64,000 nt of DNA, from NCBI GenBank assembly GCA_016715885.1, contig JADJXL010000020.1:1324572-1388571 (forward strand), read 5' to 3'. The notes under the pieces were generated by a model. That model was given only the letters and a program-made list of their open reading frames with translations. It had not been told where the DNA came from and made no database searches. How positions within the stretch are numbered: position 1 is the first letter of the stretch; every line of letters begins with the position of its first letter. Origin of the DNA: Polyangiaceae bacterium. GTDB lineage: Bacteria > Myxococcota_A > Polyangia > Polyangiales > Polyangiaceae. The translations under genes were made by a program, and so were the position numbers. This document shows positions 1-7,784 of this stretch, in pieces.

Positions 1-1
1 T

Positions 2-460
2 TTTCTTTTCGAGCGGCGGGCGCCGGTAATGCGCGGCGTGACGCTCGATTTGATCAGCGAGTGTATCGTGCGGGTTTTTGGAGGTACGGATCCCACGTCA
101 CCCGAGGGGAAGGAGCGAATTCGCGTCGCCAAAATCGCTGTCGAAACGGCACGCAAATCGCTCGCCAACAAATACAAGCAGGCAAAAAAGCAGCAAGAGT
201 GGCTCGGCAACTGCGCCTCGTATGCGCGTGACCTTTTCCTCGCGCCGCTTTCGAATCCAGCTTTCAAACGAAGCACCAACGTCTTGCGCGACCCGAAATC
301 GTGCATCATTTCTAGTGGGCAATACGTCGAGGCTCGGAGCAAAGACCAGCAGCTTGCAGGTAAACGCCGCGTGATGATGAAGCGAGCGGCAAGCGCGCGC
401 GAAGCCCTGCTGCTCGAGGAGCGTTGCGAAGAGCTCGTGGCGAGGGCGAACAGGGGCTAG
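2..460 (+). CDS. Hypothetical protein, 5' partial
   Basis: The frame is open from the left edge and the first ATG is at 29, so the gene may begin outside the window. From that ATG the product has 143 residues. It is rich in Lys, Arg and Ala, has no signal peptide or membrane segment, and its middle (about residues 35-60) and C-terminus look helical and basic, ending in a Glu/Arg-rich helix. GC-rich third positions support coding. I do not recognise a family. It converges on the regulator gene that ends at 521. Confidence 0.5.
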   Translation, partial: FLFERRAPVMRGVTLDLISECIVRVFGGTDPTSPEGKERIRVAKIAVETARKSLANKYKQAKKQQEWLGNCASYARDLFLAPLSNPAFKRSTNVLRDPKSCIISSGQYVEARSKDQQLAGKRRVMMKRAASAREALLLEERCEELVARANRG

Positions 461-492
461 ATGGCTTTGCAGACGACACGCAGAGGCGGCAC

Positions 493-530
493 TTCCAAAT
501 ATCCAAATGAGTGACCAAACCTATCCAAAT
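493..530. promoter_or_regulatory. Cluster of four CCAAA boxes at the 3' end of the AAA+ regulator gene
   Basis: TTCCAAAT (493-500), ATCCAAAT (501-508), GACCAAAC (513-520) and ATCCAAAT (523-530) lie within 38 bases. The same box type recurs upstream of the regulator start (3631-3690). Seen directly; binding by the regulator is inference. Confidence 0.35.
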
Positions 531-3478
531 CGAAGCGCACTGGATGTGAGCACGGTTGGAATGGGGTCGAATGCGAGTGCCCGTTCGATGACGTTTCGTA
601 ATTCGCGCACATTTCCAGGCCACGCATACGTCGTGAGCGCCGAGATCGCGTCGGGCGCGAGCACCGGTGGCTCGTGGCCCTGCGGCGTGAAGCGCTGAAG
701 GAAATGGCGCGCAAGGGCAACTGCATCCTCGGGGCGTTCGCGCAACGGCGGCACGTGCACCGGCACGACCTGCAAGCGATAAAACAAATCCTCGCGGAAA
801 CTGCCCTCGCGCACGAGCCTCTCCAAGTCGCGGAACGTTGCAGCCACGACGCGTACGTCGACGCGTACGGGTTTGCGTTCACCAAGTGGAAGGATTTCTC
901 CGTTTTCCAAAAATCGAAGCAGCTTCGGTTGGACGTCGAGCGGTAGCTCCCCAATTTCGTCGAGAAATAGCGTGCCCGTTTCGGCCGCGCGAATGACGCC
1001 CGGCTGGTCGGTTGCAGCTCCCGTGAACGCCTCTTTCCGATATCCGAAAAGTTGCCCCTCGAAGAGGTCGCGAGGCACCGCGGCGCAATTGAATGCAACG
1101 TAAGGACGCGTTGCACGGAGCGACAAATCGTGAATGGCGCGCGCCACGACTTCTTTGCCGGAGCCGGATTCGCCCGTGATGATGATGTTCGCACGCGACT
1201 TCGACAAACGCGCCAAGTCCGCCTTGAGCCGCCGCATCACGGAGGATGCCGAGACGAACTCGGGCATATCCGGGACATCGCCTTCGGCGGCGGGGGGCGG
1301 CGGCGCCCGATCGACATAGCCTCGCAGCGTGGCCACTTCGAGCGCCAAGCTTGCGACGTTCGCCACGGTACCAAGGACCATGCGAGCATCTGGCAAAAGC
1401 CGCCCCGCGAGACTCAAGCGGAAGCGGCGCCCCGTGCCATCGCCGAATTCGATGCTCTCCGACGCCACTGCCGTGGAATTCCCCATTTCGTGTCGAATCG
1501 CGGAGACGCCACGCGAATCGATTTCTTCGAGCCGCACGGTGGCCGACGGAAAAAGCTCGTGCAAACATTCGACAATTTCGCGATGAAGCAGCTCGGGCCC
1601 CATCCCGCGCACCGACAAGCGAGCAATGGGTCCGACCACCCGCGCCAGCGTTTCGTTTTCCTCGATGGGCAGGTTGCGCCCAGCGTGGCTTCTTTTCCGT
1701 TTCGTGTGGACTTTCGGGCGGCACGTCACGCCGAGTTTTTCGAGCGCGCCATGTGCCGATGCCACCATTTCAGAAGCATTGGGCGCGTCGAGGTCCGCGA
1801 GAACGGCGCCAAGCGTCCAGGTCACGAGCGCAATCTGCAATCGATCATGAGCGAGTGTGAAGGCATCGAGCGCGCTTTCGTGCAGCGTCCGCGCTTCGTG
1901 CAATTTGCCCTCGCGATACGCAAGGAGCCCGCGTAGCCAGCGCAAAGCTGCCGATCCCCATACCGAAGGCGCCGTGTCGAGCGTTCTCTCGGCCCTCCGA
2001 AGCGCCCTTGCTGCTTGTTCTTCGTCCCCGGCGAACATGGCGAGCGTCGCATTGCCCAGCATCACCATTCGACGCAAAAACGTCCACACGCCCGAATCGT
2101 GGATCGCGCCCGCTGATTCATCCGCCCGATCGACGGCATGAGATACCTCCACTCCATCGAGCGCGTCCGCAATGGCGAGGACCATTTCAGCCACGTGGCG
2201 CATTGCATCGGCAAAGGTGACGGTTTCGGCTTCGAGCAATTTCTGGCCGAGCGGCCGTATCTCGCATTCCTGTCCGGTGAGCACGAGAATTCTTGCGAGG
2301 AGCAGCGGCATGCTCCCGTAAGACCAGCGCAAATCGCAAGCGATCTGGATGCCTTCCTCGAGTGCGACCCGCGCCGCATCGAAATGCCCGAGGCGTACAT
2401 TGGCCTCTCCCGTCGCGTATGCCAGAAAAAGCGAATGCCAACCTGGGACTGCGCGCGCTTGCGTCGCGTACGCATTGGCGCGCTCGGCGTGTGCGAGCAC
2501 GGTCTCGGGATCGATGCCGTCATCGATCTGCGACAAGATGGCCTGTGACAAAAACCGCGCATGCAAGTAATGAAACGATCCTTCGATCGCGAGCCGCTGC
2601 ATTTCGGCCAAATGCTTCGGAGCATCCTGCGGACGACTGTCGACATAACATGCCACCGTACGCAATTCCTCGGCATGAAATCGCAGCAAGGGGCTCGATA
2701 GATCCTGCTCGAAATCGCTCGCGCGTGCGAGCACGCGACGAACGAGCGGCGGTTCGTTGGACACGAAGGCCGCAATGGCTTGAGCCATCCACAAGAGAAA
2801 ACGGCTTTCCGTACCCGCATTGCGAGGCAAAGCACGCTCGGCACGAGCGATATAACTATTCATCTTGCCGACATCGAAAATGCGCCCATCCAGGCCGCCA
2901 AAAACGAGCGCGGCCGTGATGTACACTTCCGCTTCGACGAACGTGGGTAACGCCCCCGTTTCGGCATCGAACAAAAGCGGAGTCAACGTCGTGAATGCAG
3001 CGAAAACGTCCGCCCGTGCCCAGAGCTGAATACGGGCCACGGCTTGCGTTGCAAGAATGCGGCTCGAAATTGCCTCCAATCGATTCGACGACAAAAGCGT
3101 GATGAGGGCCGATTCGGCGCGGCGAAAATCACCCTGCATGAGCCTTTCGAGCGGCGGAAGCAGTTCCGCCATGTCCTCCGGCCCGATTTCTTCGGCGGCA
3201 TGAAGGTCCGGATCAGGCTCCGGAGCTGGTTTGGACATTTCCATTTGCACGAGCGCCGGTGTTTGGATAGGCAAAGCGTGCTCCGTGCCAGCGGCGTAAC
3301 CATCGAGGCGCTGCTTGATGAGGCCCCGCGGGCGCCGAGCTTCCGGTGCACCATCAGGCAACTCCCATCGGTACACCGTGAGTTCGGTCACTCCAAGTAG
3401 CTTCGCGAACGTGGCGCGGCTGTGTTCGCCACGCAAGTTTCGGATACGCTCGGCCGTCCAAACGACTCGGTCTTGCAT
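521..3478 (-). CDS. AAA+ sigma-54-activator-like regulator with N-terminal HTH, TPR-like middle and altered GAFTGA loop
   Basis: An N-terminal helix-turn-helix (about residues 1-60; IRNLRGEHSRATFAKLLGV) resembles XRE/MalT-type DNA-binding heads. A long Ala/Leu-rich helical TPR-like region follows (about 80-560), then a GAF-like stretch (about 600-720) and a C-terminal AAA+ domain. That domain has Walker A GESGSGKE (about 767), Walker B GTLFLDEIGEL (about 834) and the WPGNVREL segment. The sigma-54 contact loop reads EAFTGA instead of GAFTGA, and the protein stops soon after the AAA+ domain with no Fis-type C-terminal HTH. I prefer the ATG at 3478; a TTG at 3514 is in frame but neither has a good ribosome site. 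The target could be neighbouring genes, since similar CCAAA boxes flank the gene on both sides. The family is clear; whether it activates sigma-54 is doubtful. Confidence 0.85.
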   Translation of the reverse strand: MQDRVVWTAERIRNLRGEHSRATFAKLLGVTELTVYRWELPDGAPEARRPRGLIKQRLDGYAAGTEHALPIQTPALVQMEMSKPAPEPDPDLHAAEEIGPEDMAELLPPLERLMQGDFRRAESALITLLSSNRLEAISSRILATQAVARIQLWARADVFAAFTTLTPLLFDAETGALPTFVEAEVYITAALVFGGLDGRIFDVGKMNSYIARAERALPRNAGTESRFLLWMAQAIAAFVSNEPPLVRRVLARASDFEQDLSSPLLRFHAEELRTVACYVDSRPQDAPKHLAEMQRLAIEGSFHYLHARFLSQAILSQIDDGIDPETVLAHAERANAYATQARAVPGWHSLFLAYATGEANVRLGHFDAARVALEEGIQIACDLRWSYGSMPLLLARILVLTGQECEIRPLGQKLLEAETVTFADAMRHVAEMVLAIADALDGVEVSHAVDRADESAGAIHDSGVWTFLRRMVMLGNATLAMFAGDEEQAARALRRAERTLDTAPSVWGSAALRWLRGLLAYREGKLHEARTLHESALDAFTLAHDRLQIALVTWTLGAVLADLDAPNASEMVASAHGALEKLGVTCRPKVHTKRKRSHAGRNLPIEENETLARVVGPIARLSVRGMGPELLHREIVECLHELFPSATVRLEEIDSRGVSAIRHEMGNSTAVASESIEFGDGTGRRFRLSLAGRLLPDARMVLGTVANVASLALEVATLRGYVDRAPPPPAAEGDVPDMPEFVSASSVMRRLKADLARLSKSRANIIITGESGSGKEVVARAIHDLSLRATRPYVAFNCAAVPRDLFEGQLFGYRKEAFTGAATDQPGVIRAAETGTLFLDEIGELPLDVQPKLLRFLENGEILPLGERKPVRVDVRVVAATFRDLERLVREGSFREDLFYRLQVVPVHVPPLRERPEDAVALARHFLQRFTPQGHEPPVLAPDAISALTTYAWPGNVRELRNVIERALAFDPIPTVLTSSALRFG

Positions 3479-3904
3479 CGTCGTTCGGATATCCGAACTT
3501 CCGTTTTTCCGCAAGCGACATCGTCATCCGTTCACGCGAACCATCAATCGAAATCGGCCTGTTTCACGGCGTATCTCGTCACGATGATGGAGCCACACCA
3601 GCGCGCCTCTTTCGATAGCTGAACGGAAATGTCCAATTTGCGGTTTGGACACGAAACGGAAGCATCCAAATCACAGCGCCTATTCCAAACATTCGCGGGA
3701 TTTTACAGCACCCCACCGCTCGCGTGATGCATCGATTGCCGCGCGGATCTACAGCACCAATGCAAATCAGCCGCACTGGAACGAGATTGCCGCAACCGAT
3801 AATGCGCCGCGTAATCGAAGTATCCTCAGCCGAGCCGTAAAAAGTTGTTTTCTCTCGACCCTCGTTGATCTAGTCTTCACCATCCACGCACGGAGGAAAA
3901 CCTG
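3479..3904. other. Intergenic region between divergent regulator and NlpC-like gene
   Basis: This 426-base divergent region holds the CCAAA-type boxes at 3631-3690 and, nearer the + strand gene, a GGAGG ribosome site at about 3893. A 10-base palindrome CGGATATCCG (3487-3496) lies just upstream of the preferred regulator start. No further gene is convincing. Confidence 0.6.
3631..3690. promoter_or_regulatory. Putative operator: inverted repeat GTCCAA-N8-TTGGAC plus two CCAAA boxes
   Basis: GTCCAA (3631-3636) and TTGGAC (3645-3650) form a perfect 6-base inverted repeat with an 8-base spacer. ATCCAAAT (3664-3671) and TTCCAAAC (3683-3690) follow. The boxes match those at 493-530 on the other side of the regulator gene, which suggests a site bound by this regulator. 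Binding is inferred, not shown. Confidence 0.4.
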
Positions 3905-4276
3905 ATGAGTTACGAAGTCGCCCAGTATGCTCGCAACTATGAACGCATGGTCGGACGCGAGATCGCGTATTCGGACATGGTTTGCAACCAGTTTGTGCTC
4001 GCGGTTCTGCGTGGCACGGTCGCGCCGAACATTCCGAACATGCGCGCCGACGATTTTGTGAATTCGCCTTCCTTCCAACGGGTCGACACGCCTCGAGCTG
4101 GCGACTTGGTCCATTGGCCGGGCCACATCGGCATCGTGCTCGATCCGGACCTTGGCGTCTTCATCGGTTCGCAGACTTCGACAGGTGTCGCGGAAAGCAA
4201 TTACAAGAGCGGCTGGTGGAGCGGCGCTTTCAACGGAAAGCGCCCCGACTACTTCTTGCGCTATACGGGGTTCTGA
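3905..4276 (+). CDS. Small NlpC/P60- or CHAP-like putative peptidoglycan hydrolase
   Basis: A 123-residue protein. The pattern is that of the papain-like NlpC/P60-CHAP fold: a Cys at the start of a helix (VCNQFV, Cys about 27), then GDLVHWPGHIGIVLD with the candidate catalytic His at about 74, followed by a beta-rich end. Such enzymes usually cleave peptidoglycan peptides. There is no signal peptide, so it may act after lysis, be exported by another route, or serve a different amide. The start is well supported by GGAGG about 9 bases upstream. It diverges from the AAA+ regulator and could be its target. The fold is moderately sure; the substrate is unknown. Confidence 0.6.
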   Translation: MSYEVAQYARNYERMVGREIAYSDMVCNQFVLAVLRGTVAPNIPNMRADDFVNSPSFQRVDTPRAGDLVHWPGHIGIVLDPDLGVFIGSQTSTGVAESNYKSGWWSGAFNGKRPDYFLRYTGF

Positions 4277-4466
4277 GCGTCGCTGGCCTGACCCATGCAG
4301 GCAATCTGGATAGCCCCCCGACAATGATCGCCAGCCGCTCGTCGTCCGAAGCCTATTCAGGATAAATACCGCCTTCTCGATCACTCCAAAATCCCCGTTC
4401 ACACCACAGTTCGGCTGCAGAGCGCTATGAAAACGCGCTGCGAACGCGGGTCGAGCCTCGTGCGCT

Positions 4467-5216
4467 TCATCGAGCCCGCCGCGCTCCATGCCGCAGCAAG
4501 TTCCAAAAAACACCCACCACATTCTTGAAATCGATGGGGACCCACAAGGGCAGCGCTTGCCCCTCTGCCCAATTTGGCACTTGCTCGCAATACCACGAGA
4601 TGAACGGACTACCGCGTCGATACGAGCGGGACTGTTCGACAGCTTTGGCATCAGCAACGTGAACCGGAAACTGCGCCGCCCAGGGGTTTGCGGGATCGAT
4701 GGGCAGGTTGCGCTTTTGGGCCAGCTCGTGAAGCAAGGGCAGCACATGCGGAGGTGGTTCCAAACGGGGGTGCGGATAGACGCGTGGCAACATGCGCGCT
4801 GCAAGGTCATATGCGAGGGGGCTGGTCGCCACCGCCACGCCGGCCATGGGGCGTCCCGGATGAGCGGCCATGATCTCGAGTGCCTCTCGGACGCACTGAA
4901 ATTGCAGGCTGCGTGACGACTGATATTTCAATCGGTAGAACAAGCCGCTCGTCAATACCAGGTGCTCGCGCGGGCCAGCGCCGAGCGTGTACGAGTTGAT
5001 GTTGGCAAACCCCGCCAATTCGCCCGTTTCGCCAAAACCCATGACCAAGCGGGTATCGTCGAAAAGATGCCTTTGGACCCAATCCGACTTGCTCATTCCC
5101 GCGGCAATCTCGTTCCACAAAGCGTACACATCGTCTGCAAGCCGCGTTCGCTCGTCTGACGACAACTTTCCCCAAACGACACATTCCACGCGCTCGACGG
5201 GCAATCGCATGCTCAT
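4467..5216 (-). CDS. Hypothetical protein, possibly GNAT-like
   Basis: A 249-residue soluble protein with no signal peptide. The N-terminal part (LADDVYALWNEIAAGMSKSDW, then RLVMGFGETGELAGFANINSY) has the alternating helix-strand feel of an N-acyltransferase fold. About residues 110-150 contain another alpha/beta stretch (GRPMAGVAVATSPLAYDLAA). I cannot find a decisive acetyl-CoA binding motif, so the assignment is weak. The start is firm: GGAGGA lies a few bases before the ATG. The gene converges on the NlpC-like gene across about 190 bases that hold no clear feature. Confidence 0.6.
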   Translation of the reverse strand: MSMRLPVERVECVVWGKLSSDERTRLADDVYALWNEIAAGMSKSDWVQRHLFDDTRLVMGFGETGELAGFANINSYTLGAGPREHLVLTSGLFYRLKYQSSRSLQFQCVREALEIMAAHPGRPMAGVAVATSPLAYDLAARMLPRVYPHPRLEPPPHVLPLLHELAQKRNLPIDPANPWAAQFPVHVADAKAVEQSRSYRRGSPFISWYCEQVPNWAEGQALPLWVPIDFKNVVGVFWNLLRHGARRAR

Positions 5217-5533
5217 TGCTCCTCCAGAAAACTCATGATGCGCATTTCATAACCTCCCCCGACGCGATGTGTGGTTGTGTATCTGCACGCCGATCGGGCT
5301 CCATTGCTTCTCCGCGTGCGACACAATTGGGGGGCTCGCGAGCGTACTACAAGCATTGGTCGATGGCTGAAGAAAGCTGAAGAAACAAAGAAAATGCTTC
5401 CCTGTCGGCTGGAGGGTCGATTTGAGCTTCCGGCCTCGAATCGAATGTGTATGCTCGCCCTAACGGCGAGATGCGAATGGCCGGAAGAGGCCTCGATGTG
5501 CTGCGCAGCACGCCAAGAGGAACTGCATTACGA
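5217..5533. other. Intergenic region upstream of the P450 gene
   Basis: About 317 bases between divergently transcribed genes. In-frame ATGs for the P450 exist at 5447, 5471 and 5477, but the N-terminal residues they would add look unlike a P450. I see no confident promoter, RNA or repeat here. Confidence 0.4.
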
Positions 5534-6868
5534 ATGGCAACTACGAACCCTGCCCGACTGCCTCCCATGCCTGCGATGAACCCGTACAGGACGTGGCAGC
5601 TCGTTCGCAGGCCGGTTGAATTCGTGCAATGGGCCGCCCAACGCTGCGGAGATCCCTTCCTGGTGAAAGCGGCAGAACCGCTCGGCAGCATGACCTATAC
5701 TGGCGATCCCGAGGGCATCCGGGCAATCTTTTGTGCGGATCCGGATCTCCTGAAGCCGTTCCGAACCGAGCTCTTCGGTCCCTTCCTCGGTCCAGGGTCG
5801 CTTCTGCTTCTGAGCGGCAATGCGCACCGAGCCGAGCGCAAGTTGCTCATGCCGCCATTTCATGGGGCACGAATGCGGGCGTACGGCGAACAGATTCGCG
5901 ATACGGCAATTCGGCACGCTGCCGCCCTCGCGCCCGAGCGCGCCTTTTCCATGCAGAACTTGACGCATGCCATCTCGCTGGAGATCATGATCCGGGCGAT
6001 CCTCGGCATTACCGAGACAAACCGCGTGCGGTACGCGCTCGAAGCAATTACAGCCAAGGTGCACGAGTTTACGCCGGTGGTTATCTATTTTTGGCATCTG
6101 CAGCGTTACCTCGGCAACCTTGGCCCCTGGGCGCGGTTCCGAAAGCGGCAGGAAACAGTCCTGCACATGCTGGACGAGGAAATCGAACGTCGTGCCTCGA
6201 GCCCCGGAAGGGGCGACGACATCCTCAGCCTGCTGCTCGATGCTCGGTACGAGGACAACAGCCCCATGTCGCATCAGAGCGTGCGCGATGAGCTCGTCAC
6301 ACTGCTTTTCGCCGGTCACGAGACGACTGCGGTCGCGCTGACCTGGGCCTTCTACGAGCTTCATCGCCATCCTGCGATCCGACATCGGCTCTTGGGCGAG
6401 CTCGAGTCGCTCGGCAATGACCCCGACCCGGAGGCGGTCGCGCGTCTACCCTACCTCGACGCCGTTTGCCATGAAGCTCTGCGACTGCACCCGGTCGCGC
6501 CCCTCGTTACGCGTTGGCTCACGGCGCCTTTCACCCTCATGGGGTACGAGCTTCCCCCGGGCACGGGTGTGGGAGCATCGATCATCCTGGCCCACTTGAA
6601 CCCCTCGACGTATCCAGAGCCGCTCGAGTTTCGTCCCGAGCGATTCCTCGAGCGCAGTTTCTCGGCTTTCGAGTTTCTGCCGTTCGGTGGAGGTGCCCGA
6701 CGTTGCATTGGCGCGGCGTTTGCGGAATACGAGATGAAGCTGGTCCTTGGCGCGCTGCTCACGCATTACGAGCTCGAGCTGGTGAACAAGACGCCGGAGC
6801 GGTCTGTGCGGCGGAATCTGACAATGGGACCGCGCACGGATGTGCTGATGCGCATGAAGAAGCGGTAA
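5534..6868 (+). CDS. Cytochrome P450 monooxygenase
   Basis: A complete soluble bacterial P450 of about 444 residues from the preferred ATG. It has the I-helix oxygen-activation motif AGHETT (about 260), the K-helix EALR (about 313) and the haem-binding loop FGGGARRCIG with the thiolate Cys near 391. The overall style, with a Pro-rich start (LPPMPAMNPYRTW) and FRPERFLERSFSAFEFLPFG, resembles CYP110-like enzymes of cyanobacteria and myxobacteria, often linked to fatty acid, terpene or polyketide oxidation. That relationship is recalled, not tested. No ferredoxin or reductase gene is nearby, so electrons must come from elsewhere. Upstream in-frame ATGs (5447 onward) have poor context. Confidence 0.93.
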   Translation: MATTNPARLPPMPAMNPYRTWQLVRRPVEFVQWAAQRCGDPFLVKAAEPLGSMTYTGDPEGIRAIFCADPDLLKPFRTELFGPFLGPGSLLLLSGNAHRAERKLLMPPFHGARMRAYGEQIRDTAIRHAAALAPERAFSMQNLTHAISLEIMIRAILGITETNRVRYALEAITAKVHEFTPVVIYFWHLQRYLGNLGPWARFRKRQETVLHMLDEEIERRASSPGRGDDILSLLLDARYEDNSPMSHQSVRDELVTLLFAGHETTAVALTWAFYELHRHPAIRHRLLGELESLGNDPDPEAVARLPYLDAVCHEALRLHPVAPLVTRWLTAPFTLMGYELPPGTGVGASIILAHLNPSTYPEPLEFRPERFLERSFSAFEFLPFGGGARRCIGAAFAEYEMKLVLGALLTHYELELVNKTPERSVRRNLTMGPRTDVLMRMKKR

Positions 6869-6869
6869 A

Positions 6870-6893
6870 TTCATTGGAGCACAAACCAATGAA
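6870..6893. terminator. Candidate bidirectional terminator hairpin
   Basis: TTCATTGG and CCAATGAA form a perfect 8-base stem with an 8-base loop, placed exactly between the stop codons of two convergent genes (6868 and 6906). There is no long U tract, so it may be a weak or factor-assisted terminator, or an mRNA 3' stabiliser. Confidence 0.5.
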
Positions 6894-6905
6894 GGCTCCA
6901 CGACG

Positions 6906-7658
6906 TCACGAGGTTTCGCCTTGGCGCGGGGCGCGGGCTCCTTTTCGCGCGATCAAGATCAAATTTTTGCCCAGCGGCGGAGTGAAGTAGCTCTCGAGAA
7001 ACCTCGCCACGGGCACGACGGCCGTATCGTAGAGCTTCACCATGCGACGATTCATCACGCCACGTCGGAGCAGGACGAACGTGATCCACCACGGCAGCAC
7101 GCCGAGCACATCCCAATAATGGCAGCGCACGATGTCGACGGGCTGGGCTTGGAACAAATCCATGAGCTGCGATTGCGTATAGCGCCGGTAATGGCCGAAA
7201 AGCTCATCGGCTCTTCCATATAACCGTGGCAACGCGGGGACGAAAATCAAAAGATGCCCTCCTGCCTTCAAGCAGGACAAAGCCCGCACGACTTCGTCTC
7301 GGTCGTGTTTTACGTGCTCCAAGACATTGATATAAAAAATGGTATCGTAGCGCTCTTGCCAACCGGCCGCGTGATCTGCGAGCAGGCCGCGCTTGGTTTC
7401 TGTGTTTTTCGCGCCAGCCAGACGTTGCTCGAGCTTGACGGCAACGTTGGCCGAGGGTTCCAAGCAGGTCAATAGATCTGGTTTCCAATCGAGCAAGCGC
7501 TCGGAAAAGTTGCCGCTGCCTGCACCAACTTCGAGGATTCGCTTACCAATGTGTGGAGCGAATGCATCGAGCATCCACGAGTAATACCTGGAAGCCGAAT
7601 CCATGGCCTCGAGATCGTCTGCGAAGTAAGGCGCTCCGGTTTTGGAATTCATGCTCAT
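6906..7658 (-). CDS. Class I SAM-dependent methyltransferase
   Basis: A 250-residue protein with the SAM-binding glycine loop ILEVGAGSGNFSERLL (about 40-55), the acidic second strand CLEPSANVA, and NVLEHVKHDRDEVVRAL, typical of Methyltransf_11 enzymes. The C-terminal third is hydrophobic (WDVLGVLPWWITFVLLRRGV), as in methyltransferases acting on lipid-linked or sugar-lipid substrates at the membrane. It lies divergently next to a GT87-like glycosyltransferase, so modification of an envelope glycan or lipid is plausible. The substrate is not shown by the sequence. Confidence 0.85.
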   Translation of the reverse strand: MSMNSKTGAPYFADDLEAMDSASRYYSWMLDAFAPHIGKRILEVGAGSGNFSERLLDWKPDLLTCLEPSANVAVKLEQRLAGAKNTETKRGLLADHAAGWQERYDTIFYINVLEHVKHDRDEVVRALSCLKAGGHLLIFVPALPRLYGRADELFGHYRRYTQSQLMDLFQAQPVDIVRCHYWDVLGVLPWWITFVLLRRGVMNRRMVKLYDTAVVPVARFLESYFTPPLGKNLILIARKGARAPRQGETS

Positions 7659-7784
7659 CGGCTGCGCAGCGATGAATACATCGTCCCGAGCTCGTAGCCA
7701 ACGTCGATTTTGGAAAAGACAAGGCGGCCCGACACGAGATATAGTCGCCGCGCTTCATATCGCTCACGAGGTTGCCAGGTCTCA

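Noticed and set aside
457..1194. Long minus-strand ORF over the regulator 3' end
   Set aside because: It lies in another frame of the regulator gene; Arg/Ser/Cys-rich composition is typical of a shadow frame in GC-rich DNA.
3767..4810. Minus-strand ORF of 347 codons
   Set aside because: It lies antisense to the NlpC-like gene and off-frame over the next gene, with no recognisable domain.
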